A DNA stretch of 64,000 bases from Halichondria panicea (GCF_963675165.1 NW_026986607.1:30771-94770), one strand, 5' to 3'; shown: positions 24,201-31,284, counted from the stretch's first letter. Notes: generated from the letters alone by a model not told the origin. Translations and numbers: made by a program.

Positions 24201-24445
24201 CACATCCTTACGGTCCACGGTTGGAGATCGGAGACAGTCACACACATCCCTCCATGAGAGGGGGCCACCAGAGTGCAGACGTTTAATCAGCATTTCACGG
24301 AGACAGGTGTCAAGATTTTGGCTGTTTATTTCGTGGATCGCACTCAAGTCGTTACCATCAATGTTCAGGTTCAATCCAATATTGAACCATTTAGTACGAG
24401 CAGGATAGAGTTGTTTATGCAGTGGTGAAAGGTCATCACATATAT
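5307..24445 (-). CDS. Giant Death / Roc-COR GTPase / Death-CARD / kinase / kelch gene (16-exon model)
   Basis: Exons read from splice sites: 24173-24445, 24041-24100, 23291-23989, 20157-20958, 16498-16637, 15951-16046, 14719-14847, 13953-14666, 11998-13887, 9945-11939, 9649-9885, 8521-9525, 7586-8392, 6930-6997, 6650-6733, 5307-6230. Together 9,923 nt, one frame, about 3,307 residues; the N-terminus lies right of 24445 and was not found. Twelve of 15 introns are phase 1, so most exons are symmetric modules. Family knowledge: Roc-COR proteins are GTP-regulated dimers often coupled to kinases; death-fold domains build signalling complexes; kelch propellers bind partners. Inference: a cytosolic stress or immune signalling scaffold-kinase. 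The weakest join is 20157 to 16637, across a BEL element. An 8-nt start exon at 16708-16715 could instead begin a 2,698-residue gene. Confidence 0.6.
6331..6543. mobile_element. MITE in the kelch intron
   Basis: Ends are imperfect inverted repeats of about 37 bp (GGGGCAAAATATTCGTGG near both ends, outer GTATnGnGGGTAA). The interior repeats CACGAA motifs. Same broad group as the elements at 7356, 26360 and 30083 (outer CGTATAGCGGGT-type ends). Confidence 0.65.
6650..6733 (-). CDS. Coiled-coil linker exon
   Basis: 84 nt, acceptor CCTGTACAG, donor GTGAGG, phase 0 on both sides. Encodes 28 highly charged residues (AHREQMEHKDAELVKRDAII then QQRQEQRQ) with heptad-like spacing. It connects kinase and kelch parts. 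Such Glu/Gln/Arg coiled coils could mediate oligomerisation (inference). Confidence 0.7.
6930..6997 (-). CDS. Short linker exon after the kinase
   Basis: 68 nt between acceptor TTTTAG and donor GTGCGTAC. Taken with one base from the kinase exon it reads YVSLTRDSDSVEATKRDTLP then VEK. Changes the phase from 1 to 0, consistent with both neighbours. Confidence 0.7.
7075..7357. mobile_element. MITE family M2, copy 1
   Basis: Inverted ends (GGTACC...AGGAG.ACATTAAGAGGAG). The interior (ACCACTACACCTACGCACCC, then GACGTGGTATGACAT) is the reverse complement of sequence at 27640-27815, defining a two-copy family in this window. Confidence 0.65.
7356..7571. mobile_element. MITE with CGTATAGCGCG ends
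   Basis: CCGTATAGCGCGAAATTTT at the left, CGCGCTATACAGTA at the right. The GTAGGATTGCTAACCCAC core near 7537 is repeated at 23128-23146. It ends about 15 bp from the kinase donor at 7586, so it lies tight against a splice site. Confidence 0.6.
7586..8392 (-). CDS. TKL-type protein kinase domain
   Basis: Acceptor CCCTACAG before 8392, donor GTGAGT after 7586, 269 residues. Visible motifs: glycine loop GSGAFGAVFKG, VAIK-type lysine in CAIKLL, HRDLCGDN catalytic loop, SDFGMSR metal-binding motif, GYLPPEA activation-segment end, DVFSFGVIL, and MTRRPSARDI. All catalytic residues are present, so it is probably active. The HRDLxxxN loop is compatible with TKL or tyrosine kinases; TKL is my preference because LRRK/RIPK-like kinases have this N-lobe. 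It follows Death domains and precedes coiled coil and kelch. Bases 7936-8392 are duplicated at 1-457. Confidence 0.8.
8521..9525 (-). CDS. CARD-like plus two Death-like domains
   Basis: Acceptor ATCCTCAG before 9525, donor GTACGT after 8521. Begins with a 15-bp repeat encoding DDSLI three times, then a helical block (MTEDVFKECLPNLTLFVSIS ... GFALLYDCLFKTSEEHRGHD) with CARD/DED character, then two death-fold blocks: DHIGRDWMVLARSLGFTEID and DYLTIEDLKKVYLVTFDARV. Death-fold domains pair with like domains in signalling platforms. The last one is duplicated at 586-892. It lies directly before the kinase exon, phase 1 on both sides. Assignment of the first block as CARD rather than DED is tentative. 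Confidence 0.7.
9649..9885 (-). CDS. Death domain exon
   Basis: 237 nt, phase 1 both sides (acceptor TACATAG, donor GTATAAT). Encodes a single death-fold unit: FAELIPWSSSWYKVGMLFNL, ALETITVQC, DTDAALMEVIRKWF, NPSWEEVQQVISNL. The W-x-x-V-x-x-x-I end helix is typical of Death domains. It links the second Roc-COR-like block to the CARD/Death exon. Confidence 0.75.
9945..11939 (-). CDS. Second, degenerate Roc-COR-like block
   Basis: 665 residues in one exon, phase 1 both sides. Near the start, ILFTGLPGSDVHTCKRLI occupies the P-loop place but lacks the GxxxxGK(S/T) lysine and Ser/Thr, so GTP binding is unlikely. A long Ser/Glu/Gln-rich insert follows (about residues 70-180 of the exon), then a winged-helix-like stretch (ISKQEVLTIAAEFRMSETDL ... 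LLSLHITGVILYF) that resembles COR-A and a COR-B-like C-terminal half. Inference: a pseudo-GTPase repeat of the preceding exon. Could also be a diverged unrelated NTPase; I did not see intact nucleotide motifs. Confidence 0.6.
11998..13887 (-). CDS. Roc-COR (ROCO family) GTPase exon
   Basis: 630 residues, acceptor GATTTAG, donor GTAAAT. P-loop LLIGHTGVGKTSIRKHL about 30 residues into the exon; switch-II WDTGGQPMFQDLLPCF; a candidate G4 segment IGTFKDQ; then the COR region with a winged helix (ELGIFIWYHN, a long helix with LLSILGTILDPQ) and COR-B (PLFLVPISKFIPPGFFPRLM). This is the order known from ROCO proteins such as LRRK2, where COR mediates dimerisation and couples GTP state to a kinase. 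The exon is followed at once by the degenerate copy and, further down, by death-fold domains and a kinase. Confidence 0.8.
13953..14666 (-). CDS. Unrecognised ~238-residue domain before Roc-COR
   Basis: Phase 1 both sides; acceptor TTATTGTAG, donor GTAAGTAAG. Globular-looking sequence with segments VVLFEVQQPLKEYCFLSEAL, LLLNAAISVLGFSPNITLQL and SLLLMVHRKQ. The layout (small N-part, hinge-like hydrophobic strand, long helix, later NHILFNVFKHRWF) faintly recalls a protein-kinase fold without any catalytic motif, so a pseudokinase is conceivable; that is inference only. No family recognised. Confidence 0.55.
14719..14847 (-). CDS. Acidic linker exon with a GC splice donor
   Basis: 129 nt, 43 residues rich in Ser, Glu and Asp (EISSTCSEADNETIDGEEAD). 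Acceptor TTATGCAG. The exon ends ACAG followed by GCAAGTAA, i.e. a GC-AG intron, and this is the only border here that keeps frame with 13953-14666. GC donors with otherwise strong consensus are a known minor splice class. Confidence 0.6.
15951..16046 (-). CDS. Basic/Ser-rich linker exon
   Basis: 96 nt, acceptor TACATACAG, donor GTATAC, phase 1 both sides. Encodes PLASGQRRRSLPSDEEVETL plus KRPKNDVTVQ; RRRSLPS is a plausible basophilic phosphorylation or binding motif. No domain. Confidence 0.55.
16498..16637 (-). CDS. Linker exon (phase 2 in, phase 1 out)
   Basis: Acceptor TGTTTCAG, donor GTTAGTA. Encodes TEIKPSTVPEDLHSQKVRDI and a Ser/Asp-rich tail. Its phase-2 start fits both the exon at 20157-20958 and the tiny ATG exon at 16708-16715, so it is the point where two gene models diverge. 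Confidence 0.55.
16708..16715 (-). CDS. Alternative 8-nt first coding exon
   Basis: ATGCAAGG followed by a strong GTAAGTG donor. Joined to 16637 it gives MQGTEIKPSTVPEDL in frame. If real, the Roc-COR-kinase-kelch gene starts here (8,097 nt coding, 2,698 residues) and the exons at 20-24 kb form another gene. Eight bases are easily found by chance. Confidence 0.3.
16797..16971 (+). repeat. Left LTR of BEL-2
   Basis: 175 bp, matching 19013-19140 and 19820-19860. Contains GTAGTATAGCG, the uninterrupted version of the site where the right LTR carries a transposon. A 17-bp segment near the end is absent from the right LTR. Confidence 0.8.
16972..16989 (+). other. Primer-binding site of BEL-2
   Basis: TGGTCCTTCGAACCGGAT, complementary to a tRNA 3' end including a T-arm-like GGTTCGA and terminal CCA. 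Identical to the site at 43415-43432. Confidence 0.7.
17066..18100 (+). pseudogene. BEL-2 gag remnant
   Basis: Starts MTDAEVSTRKKRIRTGHKAS, then in a second frame the BEL/Pao gag core (LPHFNGDLMKWPTFWDSYES, DUF1759-type), a third frame from about 17690 (LRRLYDSTESRMRSLKSLGV), and a zinc-knuckle remnant CSYCQQSHSSTDC in yet another frame near 18065. At least three frame changes and a stop at 18064-18066 show decay. Gag packages the element's RNA in intact relatives. Confidence 0.75.
18120..18944 (+). pseudogene. BEL-2 integrase C-terminal remnant
   Basis: Resumes with ERAPWSGGVFERMVKSTKRC, the region around the third catalytic position of BEL integrase, followed by the DUF5641-type tail (GDVVIVYNKHLPRGLWKLER). 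Everything between the zinc knuckle and this point is missing, so a single large internal deletion near 18120 removed most of pol. Later frame slips occur near 18350 and 18490. Confidence 0.7.
19143..19819. mobile_element. Tc1/mariner-like element with long inverted arms
   Basis: Ends CAACCTTTTTCACCTCA and its reverse complement; arms extend about 150 bp (AGAGCTGGGCATGTTCACA on both sides). Flanked by TA at 19141-19142 and 19820-19821; the other BEL LTR shows the empty GTAGTATAGCG site, so TA is the duplicated target, as for Tc1/mariner. A 36-bp direct duplication lies at 19283-19354. The interior keeps only a helix-turn-helix fragment, so it is non-autonomous. Confidence 0.8.
19452..19634 (-). 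pseudogene. Transposase helix-turn-helix fragment
   Basis: Reads IKEAVDRLFVAEATVWRVVD then RFQHTGDV, the paired-like helix-turn-helix found at the N-terminus of Tc1/mariner/IS630 transposases. No DDE domain follows. Confidence 0.55.
19875..20125. mobile_element. Degenerate MITE of the CGCG/TAGCGGG group
   Basis: AATTTCGCG and GAAAATTTCCCGCTATAATGG motifs at the two sides with CACGAA-type interior words, as in the 6331 and 26360 elements. Borders approximate. Confidence 0.35.
20157..20958 (-). CDS. Module B exon of unknown family, with a CxxC start
   Basis: Acceptor TTTATAG, donor GTACTA; phase 1 in, phase 2 out; 267 residues. Starts PSFICPYCQKCTLEQYL, a small Cys cluster, then an alpha-rich domain: SFLNYKIVNSIVLEFGSKKD, VKLTSSGYSSLRDVI, LRFLFSAKAFAQLFPPTVSQ. 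It aligns by eye to the 23291-23989 exon at FLNY, VK, L.DV and the PP/P-x-x-A-x-x-L region, so it is a diverged repeat. Contains a tandem 15-bp repeat (KEDVA twice). No known domain recognised. Confidence 0.6.
22008..22260. repeat. Dispersed repeat family R, copy
   Basis: AGGCTCTCCTTTTTCTGTTC at one side and GAAAAAGGAGAGCCTG with GAGCGTGGGC at the other; same layout as copies at 52853, 53390, 56893, 57680 and 58730. Short inverted arms enclose AATAAAGAAAGAAA. Confidence 0.6.
22570..22775. repeat. Dispersed repeat family R, diverged copy
   Basis: GTGGGC, CGCCCATTTCTTTCTTTGCT and GAAAAAGTAAGGCCTGGGAA elements in the family order, with more changes than other copies. Confidence 0.45.
22957..23099. 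mobile_element. Hairpin MITE
   Basis: Ends AGATATGCCACACCTA and TAGGTGTGGTATATCT; arms continue through GCACCC and ATCCTCCG, so the 143-bp element can fold along most of its length. Confidence 0.6.
23105..23200. mobile_element. Partial MITE related to 7356-7571
   Basis: Shares TTTTTGTGTAGGATTGCTAA and flanking AAAATTTAGCG/ACGGT words with the element next to the kinase exon. Confidence 0.45.
23291..23989 (-). CDS. Module A exon of unknown family
   Basis: Acceptor CCTGCAG, donor GTACAA; phase 1 both sides; 233 residues. Starts SDYSSLDDQVKHLEEIFNLL and has FWDFLNYELFQHVVRVMFTE, KTKLCDFVDYWPYLIAKPSM, DCTLYDVKTTSKLF, IILYVPPSLACSI. No transmembrane segment or enzyme motif seen. Related to module B (20157). 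Its place between a Death domain and the GTPase suggests a signalling adaptor or sensor module (inference). Confidence 0.65.
24041..24100 (-). CDS. 60-nt linker exon
   Basis: Acceptor TTCAATAG, donor GTAAGTATT; phase 1 both sides; encodes MMSKKQSKFPSPLSETGLI. Frame agrees with both neighbours. Confidence 0.55.
24173..24445 (-). CDS. Death-like domain exon, most 5' exon seen
   Basis: Acceptor CACACAG, donor GTACCC; phase 1 both sides; 91 residues. Pattern LHKQLYPARTKWFNIGLNLN, DLSAIHE, LDTCLREMLIKRLHSGGPLS, WRDVCDCL, VAEKIEEWRI is a Death domain (WxxIGxxLxxxxxxLxxI ... WxxVxxxL). A phase-1 start means a coding exon lies further right; I could not identify it. An in-frame ATG at 24488 precedes a GT/CA-rich tract and is less likely to be the start. 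Confidence 0.65.
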
Positions 24446-25375
24446 CTGTGTGCGTGTGGGTGTGTATGTGTGTGCATGCTCTGCGCACTTAAGGCCCGGG
24501 TCCAGATTTTAACACCAAAATTTACACTATGTTCATACTGCTGTATTATTTGCAATATACAGTGTATGCTGCATCAAAATGATCCAAAATGAAGCTCAAT
24601 GTTTTCTTTTTCCAAAAAACTAATTAGCTTAATTCAATTATGCTAATTAGTCCCATAAATGATGATGACGTCATGCCACTTTCAGAAAGAGAAGTGCAAA
24701 TACGGCGTTGAAGATGCCAAGATCAAGCTTTAAAAACAAGGCTAGATGAACATCTCATAGCTAGGTACTAGTATCCTTGATGGGAAGAGTAGGAGTTATT
24801 GTATTCTTGAGATACACAAAATAGCCTACCTCTAGGGTGGCTGTCAGAGCTAAAGAAGCTAGCATAGCTAAGAAAGTTTTGGACATTTTTACTTCCCATC
24901 AAGGAAACATAATCATAACAACATAATCTATCTTTTGAGGGCCTAAACAGCTACTCTTACCTTGTTTAAGTCCGCCGTATTTGTTGCCAAAGATAATCTA
25001 TAATAGTTCTAGCAGCTAGCTAAGCAAATACATTGACCTTATGACGTCATGTGCAATGAATAACATTAATAAACATTATGAATCTCATTAACACTACATG
25101 ATCTACATGATCTACATAAAATGTAGGCAATGAATAAAATTAATCTTATCAGTGCCTGACCCAGGCCTTAACTGCCCAGAGTGCTGTGCAACAATATCTT
25201 GTAATGATTCCACTAACAAAATTCATGCCCTCATACACGATTTCTTGGAATGTGTTTTATTTGTTACACTGTACTTTCCCCCATGTTACCCTCATCCACC
25301 ATGTTGAGTAGGCCAAAGAATTTACTATAAAGAGAACAATACTTCAGTCCTGTGAATAAATTAAAAAGCTATATA
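24446..25375. other. No gene recognised
   Basis: AT-rich, no splice-bounded open frame. Two TGACGTCA palindromes (24666 and 25042 areas) are CRE-like by sequence; whether either belongs to the large gene's promoter is unknown. Confidence 0.3.
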
Positions 25376-26009
25376 TACCGTAGTTAACCGTCGAACCGCC
25401 CACCTGTTTTGATGGCTTCATTTAGGCTATAATGGTGTAGCTATAGGATTGGATCATAATAGCAAGCAAATACCTGGTGTAAAGTATAACTGGTATAAAG
25501 TATATCCAATACTGCACAGCTCTCATTTAGGCTAAACAATTAAGGGGTGGGCGGATTTGATTATGTGGCTACTAAACCGTGCAAGCACCCATCCAAGAGA
25601 GTTGTGCTGGTACTTTCTGTGAAAACTACACAGCTCATCTTCTATACAGTTACAGATCACATGCAGAAGACACTCTGCCACAAGAGAGAAAGGGGCCTGA
25701 ACTGAAAGTAGACCATGTGTTTTGGTGTTTAGAAGAAACAGTCTCTTTGAACACTTGATGTCTGTTCTAGGATAGATCTACTATAGTAACTTTTAAAGTC
25801 TGTTTTATGCATGTTTATAATGAGCTACAAGCTATTTAATAGCTCCACACAGTGAAAATCTTGCATCGTGTTGACATTTGACCTAATTATATGCATGCGC
25901 AATAGTGGGCGCTTCTATACGATTGCAATTAGGCCTCTACAAGACTTTCAGGCAAAAGTAGGGGATGGGCGGTTATTTGATATGGGCGGTTTGACAGTTA
26001 ACTACGGTA
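25376..26009. mobile_element. MITE with TACCGTAGTTAAC ends
   Basis: Starts TACCGTAGTTAACCGTCGAA, ends with the reverse complement of TACCGTAGTTAACTGTCAAA; second-order CCGCCCA motifs follow at both ends. 634 bp, no coding frame. TA-type ends. Confidence 0.7.
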
Positions 26010-26125
26010 CACACAAGTGATAGTAAACTGATACAATTGATCAACGTGTTAATTAAGTTGCTGCATGTGCAGCTACAGATCTGTTATTATGCCTCGGTGC
26101 GCATGCGCAAGCGAGGTATACGGTA

Positions 26126-26721
26126 GTGCAGTGGCGTAGGCAGAGGGGGGCTGACGGGGCTGGAGCCCCCCCCTTTTGTGTTTCATCAACTCCAAACCAG
26201 CTTGAATCACCTTGATCTGTCCATAGATGTGATCTGTCAATCTATTCTGTCAATCTATTCTGCAACTGCACTGCATGTGTTACTAGAATGATGTCATTCT
26301 CAATGGAAATGTGGGCAGGGTCATCTACTCATCTACTGCGCATGCTTACTGCTGATGAATACCGTATAGCGGGTATATTTCGAGGGTATAAATTTTCGCG
26401 GATGGACCATTACAAAGGATTTCGCGGATTTTATTTTCGTGGTCTGAGTTCCAGCCTTTTGGCGCATGCGCACATCAACATGCAGCTGTACCTCCACATC
26501 GTTAGCCTCAAATCCATAATACTGAACACACCTACTATTACAAATTTTCGTGGGTATACATTTTCACGGTACAGGCTCAATCCGCGAAAACCGCGAACAT
26601 TTATACCCTCGAAATATACCCGCTATACGGTAGTGATGACCTTTTTTTTCTAAGCTATTCAGCGCCTGCTCCTGGCCCTGCTCAATGGATTTGAGCCCTG
26701 CCTTTCCCAAAATCCTGGCTA
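26126..26721. mobile_element. Element G1 with CAGTGGCGTAG ends, carrying a nested MITE
   Basis: Begins CAGTGGCGTAGGCAGAGGGG and ends CCTGGCTATGCCACTG. Its interior matches the reverse complement of 27113-27370 along its length, except for the extra 26360-26632 segment. CAGTGG-type termini suggest a hAT/Kolobok-like MITE (inference). Confidence 0.75.
26360..26632. mobile_element. MITE with 42-bp inverted repeats, nested in G1
   Basis: TACCGTATAGCGGGTATATT at the left and its reverse complement at the right, arms nearly perfect for about 42 bp (GAGGGTATAAAT, TTCGCGG). Flanked by TA. The related element 27113-27370 lacks it, giving an empty-site comparison. Confidence 0.85.
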
Positions 26722-26731
26722 TGCCACTGGT

Positions 26732-26740
<9 letters not shown>

Positions 26741-26786
<46 letters not shown>
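26741..26786. repeat. (GT)n microsatellite
   Basis: About 23 uninterrupted GT units just after element G1. Confidence 0.9.
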
Positions 26787-26788
<2 letters not shown>

Positions 26789-27112
26789 ATGTGTGTAGAC
26801 TGCTACAGCTGCTCAAGGATGAATCAAGTGCAAGTAAGAGTTTCTATATAGGCTTCTAGTCATGTTTACTTGGATTTTAATTCGTGGATTTGCAAAATAA
26901 TGCTTCGTTCTCGAGTTATGCCTAGTTTTGCTTACTTGGAATGCCATTGCAGCCTTTTCAGAAGAGCACGTATAGCCAAACTTGTTTACCGAGTGTTGCT
27001 ACTCTACTTAGTAGTTATAGCTCTGCACTAAAACGCTAGCTATTGGTAGCTGCAAGAGTGAGAAGAGAGCTAGCTGCAAGGCTCTCTGACTTGCAGCCAT
27101 TAATTTTAGGCA

Positions 27113-27370
27113 GTGGCGTAGCCAGGATCAGTTTGGGAAGGGCAGGGCTCAAATCAGTTGAGCAGGGCATCACTTTTGCTCAGCAGTCAGCATGCGTATT
27201 AGATGGCCCTGCCCACATTTCCATTCAATGACATCCGGCATTCTAGTAACTATATACACATGCAGTACAGTGCAGAATACATGGACAGATCGCAGCTGAG
27301 TAGGAGTTGATAAAGCACAAAAGGGGGGGGCTCTAGCCCCTCAGCCCCCCCCCTCTGCCTACGCCACTGT
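27113..27370. mobile_element. Element G2, inverted relative of G1
   Basis: CAGTGGCGTAGCCAGGATCA at the left, TCTGCCTACGCCACTG at the right; interior is the reverse complement of G1 without the nested MITE. Confidence 0.75.
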
Positions 27371-27639
27371 TAGGCTTGAACTTTTGGCATCACAATCGTT
27401 TTTAACAACAATCATGGTCGATCATTACCCACTCCTTGAGTTTCCTTGGATTTTGCATGCAAATGTTCATAATGATAACCATGATATCCATGTGTGTAGC
27501 TTAGTAGCTTTATGTTATGTAGCTATAGCACCTCCACCGAGGCATCAGCACCCGCGGTGCTTTCATTAGACTAGAGTTGCTTATACTAGAGGTGCTGCAT
27601 GTTAATAAAATAACACTTTCTGTTAGCATGCATCATGGG

Positions 27640-27830
27640 TCCAATCAGGAGTACATTAAGAGAGTATCCAACTGTAGCAGTTGTAGTGTAAACATAGGAG
27701 TATGTCATACCACGTCACTATCAGACCACATCTTAAGTGGGTGCGTAGGTGTAGTGGTTAATTACTTCAAAATGATATCACGCACATGGTCTGCTGTGGT
27801 TTGTACCTCCAGCCCACATTTAAGTATTAT
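27640..27830. mobile_element. MITE family M2, copy 2
   Basis: CAGGAGTACATTAAGAGAGT at the left, then CACGTCACTATCAGACCACA and GGTGTAGTGGTTAATTACTT; reverse complement of the 7075-7357 copy. The right terminus is degraded. Confidence 0.6.
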
Positions 27831-27990
27831 TTAGAACACACCTAGCCAAGATTAAGTGTTTTAATCTGCGTGCCGAGGATGGCCTCGAGGTTAACGTGGT
27901 GCTCGAGGCGCAGCCGAGTGCATTACGTAACCGAGAGGCCATCCGAGTGCACCAGCATTAAAACACGTGACTTGGCTAGGTGTGTTCTAA
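27831..27990. mobile_element. Hairpin MITE
   Basis: TTTAGAACACACCTAGCCAA at the left and its reverse complement at the right; middle parts GGCCTCGAGG and GAGAGGCCATCC also pair. 160 bp, largely self-complementary. Confidence 0.75.
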
Positions 27991-28086
27991 AGGATTTAGT
28001 GCTGTCACGTGAGCTCTAGCCTCGTGGCAGCTGCTACATTTTAAATCAGTTGCTGGTGGCTAGCTAGCTAGCTAGACGTAATAGCA

Positions 28087-28480
28087 AGTTTTAGTAGGTT
28101 TGTAGATCCAGTAACTGATGCAAAGGAGAAGGAGATACGATCTAAAGCTATCTGGACTGACTGGGCATGTTCTCGACTTATTTCTCCTGCTGACCAACAG
28201 TCCCGATCCCACTACTGGATATGCCTCCAGTTGATCTGGCTTACTGGATGGGAAACTTTGTGCGCAAACTATATGGCAATGAGTATCTGGTTTGCTCTTT
28301 TGGAACGCTATGATATTCGAAGCACCTTTGATGAAACGATTATATGGATCTGGCTTAGGTACAGGTACGTACATTTTCGAAGCAAGCTGAGCCTATTTCA
28401 CCAGACGAAAAAGTGATGCTATGGTCAAGTCAGCAATTCGGTACACATGAAACAAGTCGAAACAATAACATTCAACTTTC
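28087..28480 (+). pseudogene. Crypton-related (ZMYM/KCTD1-like, DUF3504-type) fragment
   Basis: Pieces recognised in three frames: VDPVTDAKEKEIRSKAIWTD WACSRL-type start near 28105, then YWMGNFVRKLYGNEYL near 28235, MKRLYGSGLGTGT near 28335, and KQAEPISPDEKVMLWS then QQFGTHE from about 28380. The order matches the KCTD1/ZMYM-type region derived from Crypton tyrosine recombinases. Frame changes between every piece and an internal stop indicate decay. No catalytic recombinase part remains in the window. Confidence 0.5.
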
Positions 28481-28929
28481 TAATACTTTTCAGCTTTGCT
28501 TGTGTACGTATTCAATCTGCTTGTATTATATTATAACTAGGAGCATGCAGAGCATGTTTGGGGCGAGCGAGCAATTTTGTATTTGTTGTACAGTCATTTG
28601 GTACAATGTGGTAATTTTAAGTATTATTGTTTATTTATGAATCGAATGAAATGAACAGTGATTGTGAATAACCGAGTAGTCCATACATGTAGACGACTTT
28701 CCTGTGCCACCTGTGACAATTATTCTGTCAGAGTGGTGTAGGGTTGTTGTCTTTGACTGTGCATGGTGTAACTTGAAGTTGACTTACTAAGAGTGAAACA
28801 AATTATATCTATGAGTGAAAGTTCAGCACGAAAGAGCTGGCTGTACAAACTAAGCAAGGAGATATTATCACTTTTTGCTGGACCCAAATTACAAGGCTAT
28901 AGTATACTGTCAGTGTAAACAATCCTTAA

Positions 28930-29300
28930 AGCTACTCTGACCTGTTGTAAGCCTGTGTGGCCTCAGAAGTTTCCATCTGAGCTGGTCTGACCTGCCGTAG
29001 TGCTGTATTATCTAAAAGTGCCTGTGCAACTTCAAAAGTCTCCATCTGAGCTGCTCTGACCTGTCCTAGTGACTGGCCTCGATCTCTGTTTTGTCCTGTT
29101 GAGCTAGCAGGTTTATTATCACAAAAACACAAGACTTGGAAGTGAAACATGGCAAGTAAGCTGCTGTGACCTCCTGCAGGCGTGCCTGTGTGATCTTAGG
29201 CTCAGAAGGTCCCCATTTGAGCTGCTCTGACCTGCTGTAGGCGTGCTTGTAGCCTCAAGCGTCTCTGTGTACGTGTCTTGTCTGAGTCTTCGTTCCTGAG
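28930..29300 (-). repeat. Degenerate repeats encoding QVRAAQMET units
   Basis: On the minus strand about five units share CAGGTCAGAGCAGCTCA (near 29225, 29170, 29060, 28995, 28945), spaced 50-110 bp. Translated units read LGQVRAAQMETFEVAQALL and LRQVRPAQMETSEATQAY, so coding is possible (heptad-like helix), but frames change between units. Could be a minisatellite or an old exon array of the minus-strand gene starting at 32825. Confidence 0.45.
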
Positions 29301-31284
29301 TATAGCTAGCTCTTGTGCCCATGCGCAGCTTTCACGTAAAAGTTGGTAAAGGGTCACGAGCACAAAAAACAAATATCGTGCCGGTCCATGACACACACAC
29401 AGACAAAATTGCAACGTTCATCACTAGGAAGGGACTCGCTTCGCTCGCCCCAATTATGATGACATTCAGATTCAATCTGCTTGTATTATGATTGTTTGAT
29501 AAAAGTGTGCATTAACAAACCAACTTAAAGCACACTTAAGTGTGGATTAAGTTATTTAATCCATGGTCACCTGACTACTTTCAGATAAGCTGATTGGCTG
29601 GAGATCATGTGATCAGCACTAATTTTGGCTAACACAACTACAAGTGTTAGTGACGGATTCAGTCCTAGATGTAGAATAGAATGGAATGTGCGTACTCTTG
29701 ATATAATACTCCTGGTCCAATGAAAAGATATACATATATAATAGCTTCGACGACCCTCAGAGAGTGGACTCAGCAGTAAAATAAATTAACAGTATAGCAG
29801 GCTTGGATCTGTAAACTTGATCACTTTGTTGGAGAGCATAAGATTTTATGTTGCTGGATGCTCTTCAACAAAGTGATTACTACGGATACAAGCCCCGAGT
29901 ATACATAATCACTTCTGTGTAAAAAAATGTTGTTGCCACTCACGACGGAACAGTTGCTAACATTTTTGCTTGAAACCACTCCCCGTGCATAACCTCTATA
30001 ACAAGTGTTGCAAGCTGCGCTGTGATAAATTCCTCTGTTATGTTTTGCTTTCGCTCAAAAAGTTATTAGAGTGATTAATTTTACCGTAATTATAGCGGGT
30101 AATTTTCGTGGGTAAAAATTCGTTATTTTCGTGGTCACTGACCTCCACGAAATTTAACGTAGGTGTGGCTTATTGTAACGTATGAATGCAGTGCAGGCAA
30201 CGAGATTTATACTCACTGAGAAGTAATTAGTATAATAATTATAATGTTATGCTGACACTGTGTGATTCAGTTTTTTTGCCTATTATTATGATGGCTTGAT
30301 GATCTTCAAGGATAGAAGCCAGAGGACAGATCGAGGTTATTGCGCGTTTCCTGTCAATGAATAATGAAAAAAGGGGTGGATTTCCAATGAGGTTAGTTCA
30401 CAAGGCTGTATATATGCTGGCAGTGAATACGTGTATATGCAGCTTCGTAGCTCTTTTCTGGCTTAGCAATAGCTATAGCGCTTTAGTTCAAGGCTAGCTC
30501 ATAAGTTGAATAGAAAGCGAATTACTATACTGATGAAGAAGCCTTCACTGTGAGTCAATTAAACTAGCCATAACTCGAGAGGAAACTTTAGTTTACCATA
30601 GTGACCACAAGAATGCAGATAGTATGGCTGTAATAATTGCACACACGCAATGTTTACAATCACTGCGTGTGCGTTATCTCATTAGTTGTGGCTGCGCTCG
30701 CATGTACATTGTACTACCGTACTAGCGCCTATCCTCACGTACGAACGCACAATATCATTTGGGGGCGTAGCTTTCATTTAAGCGAGCTATTTAGCCACTA
30801 CCGTAGAGGGTAAGCGCTAAAACGTTCGATCTAGAGTTCCACGTGCAGGATAGGGCCTATATTTAGCATAGTTAACCCATGATGTCATGTTAACAAAATT
30901 TTGATCCATATAATATGGTCTAGATTTTTCTAAACTGGGTGTGTCACAGCAAAAAAAGTCTATAAATTGAACAACACAGGAAAAAACGTTCAGTAATATT
31001 GAAAAGCATTTCAAACGGCATAAAATGATATAAAAACCAAGTCCCTAGCACTAGTGGTTTTTTACGCGGAACCATTTTTAGCTATTCACTAAAATGGCTT
31101 GCTGTACCTCTTCCGGGTGATATTTCTTCTTGATTCTTGAGGTAGGCACTAGTAGCTTTTAAGTATAGTGAAGGACCCATGTCTCTACTGGCAGCAGTTT
31201 CATAGTTAGTTTTCCCTAGCAACAGCGTGTGGGCGTAGGTGGGCCAGCACCCTTTAAAATATCATATCTTATCATCTTAATCTT
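29301..31284. other. No gene recognised; small inverted repeats
   Basis: A stem-loop at 29801-29893 (TTGATCACTTTGTTG versus CAACAAAGTGATTAC) and a partial TAGCGGGTAATTTTCGTGG MITE at 30083-30175 were seen. No splice-bounded frame. Confidence 0.4.

Noticed and set aside
24661-24672. CRE palindrome as promoter of the giant gene
   Set aside because: TGACGTCA is present but no start exon or TSS signal supports the assignment.
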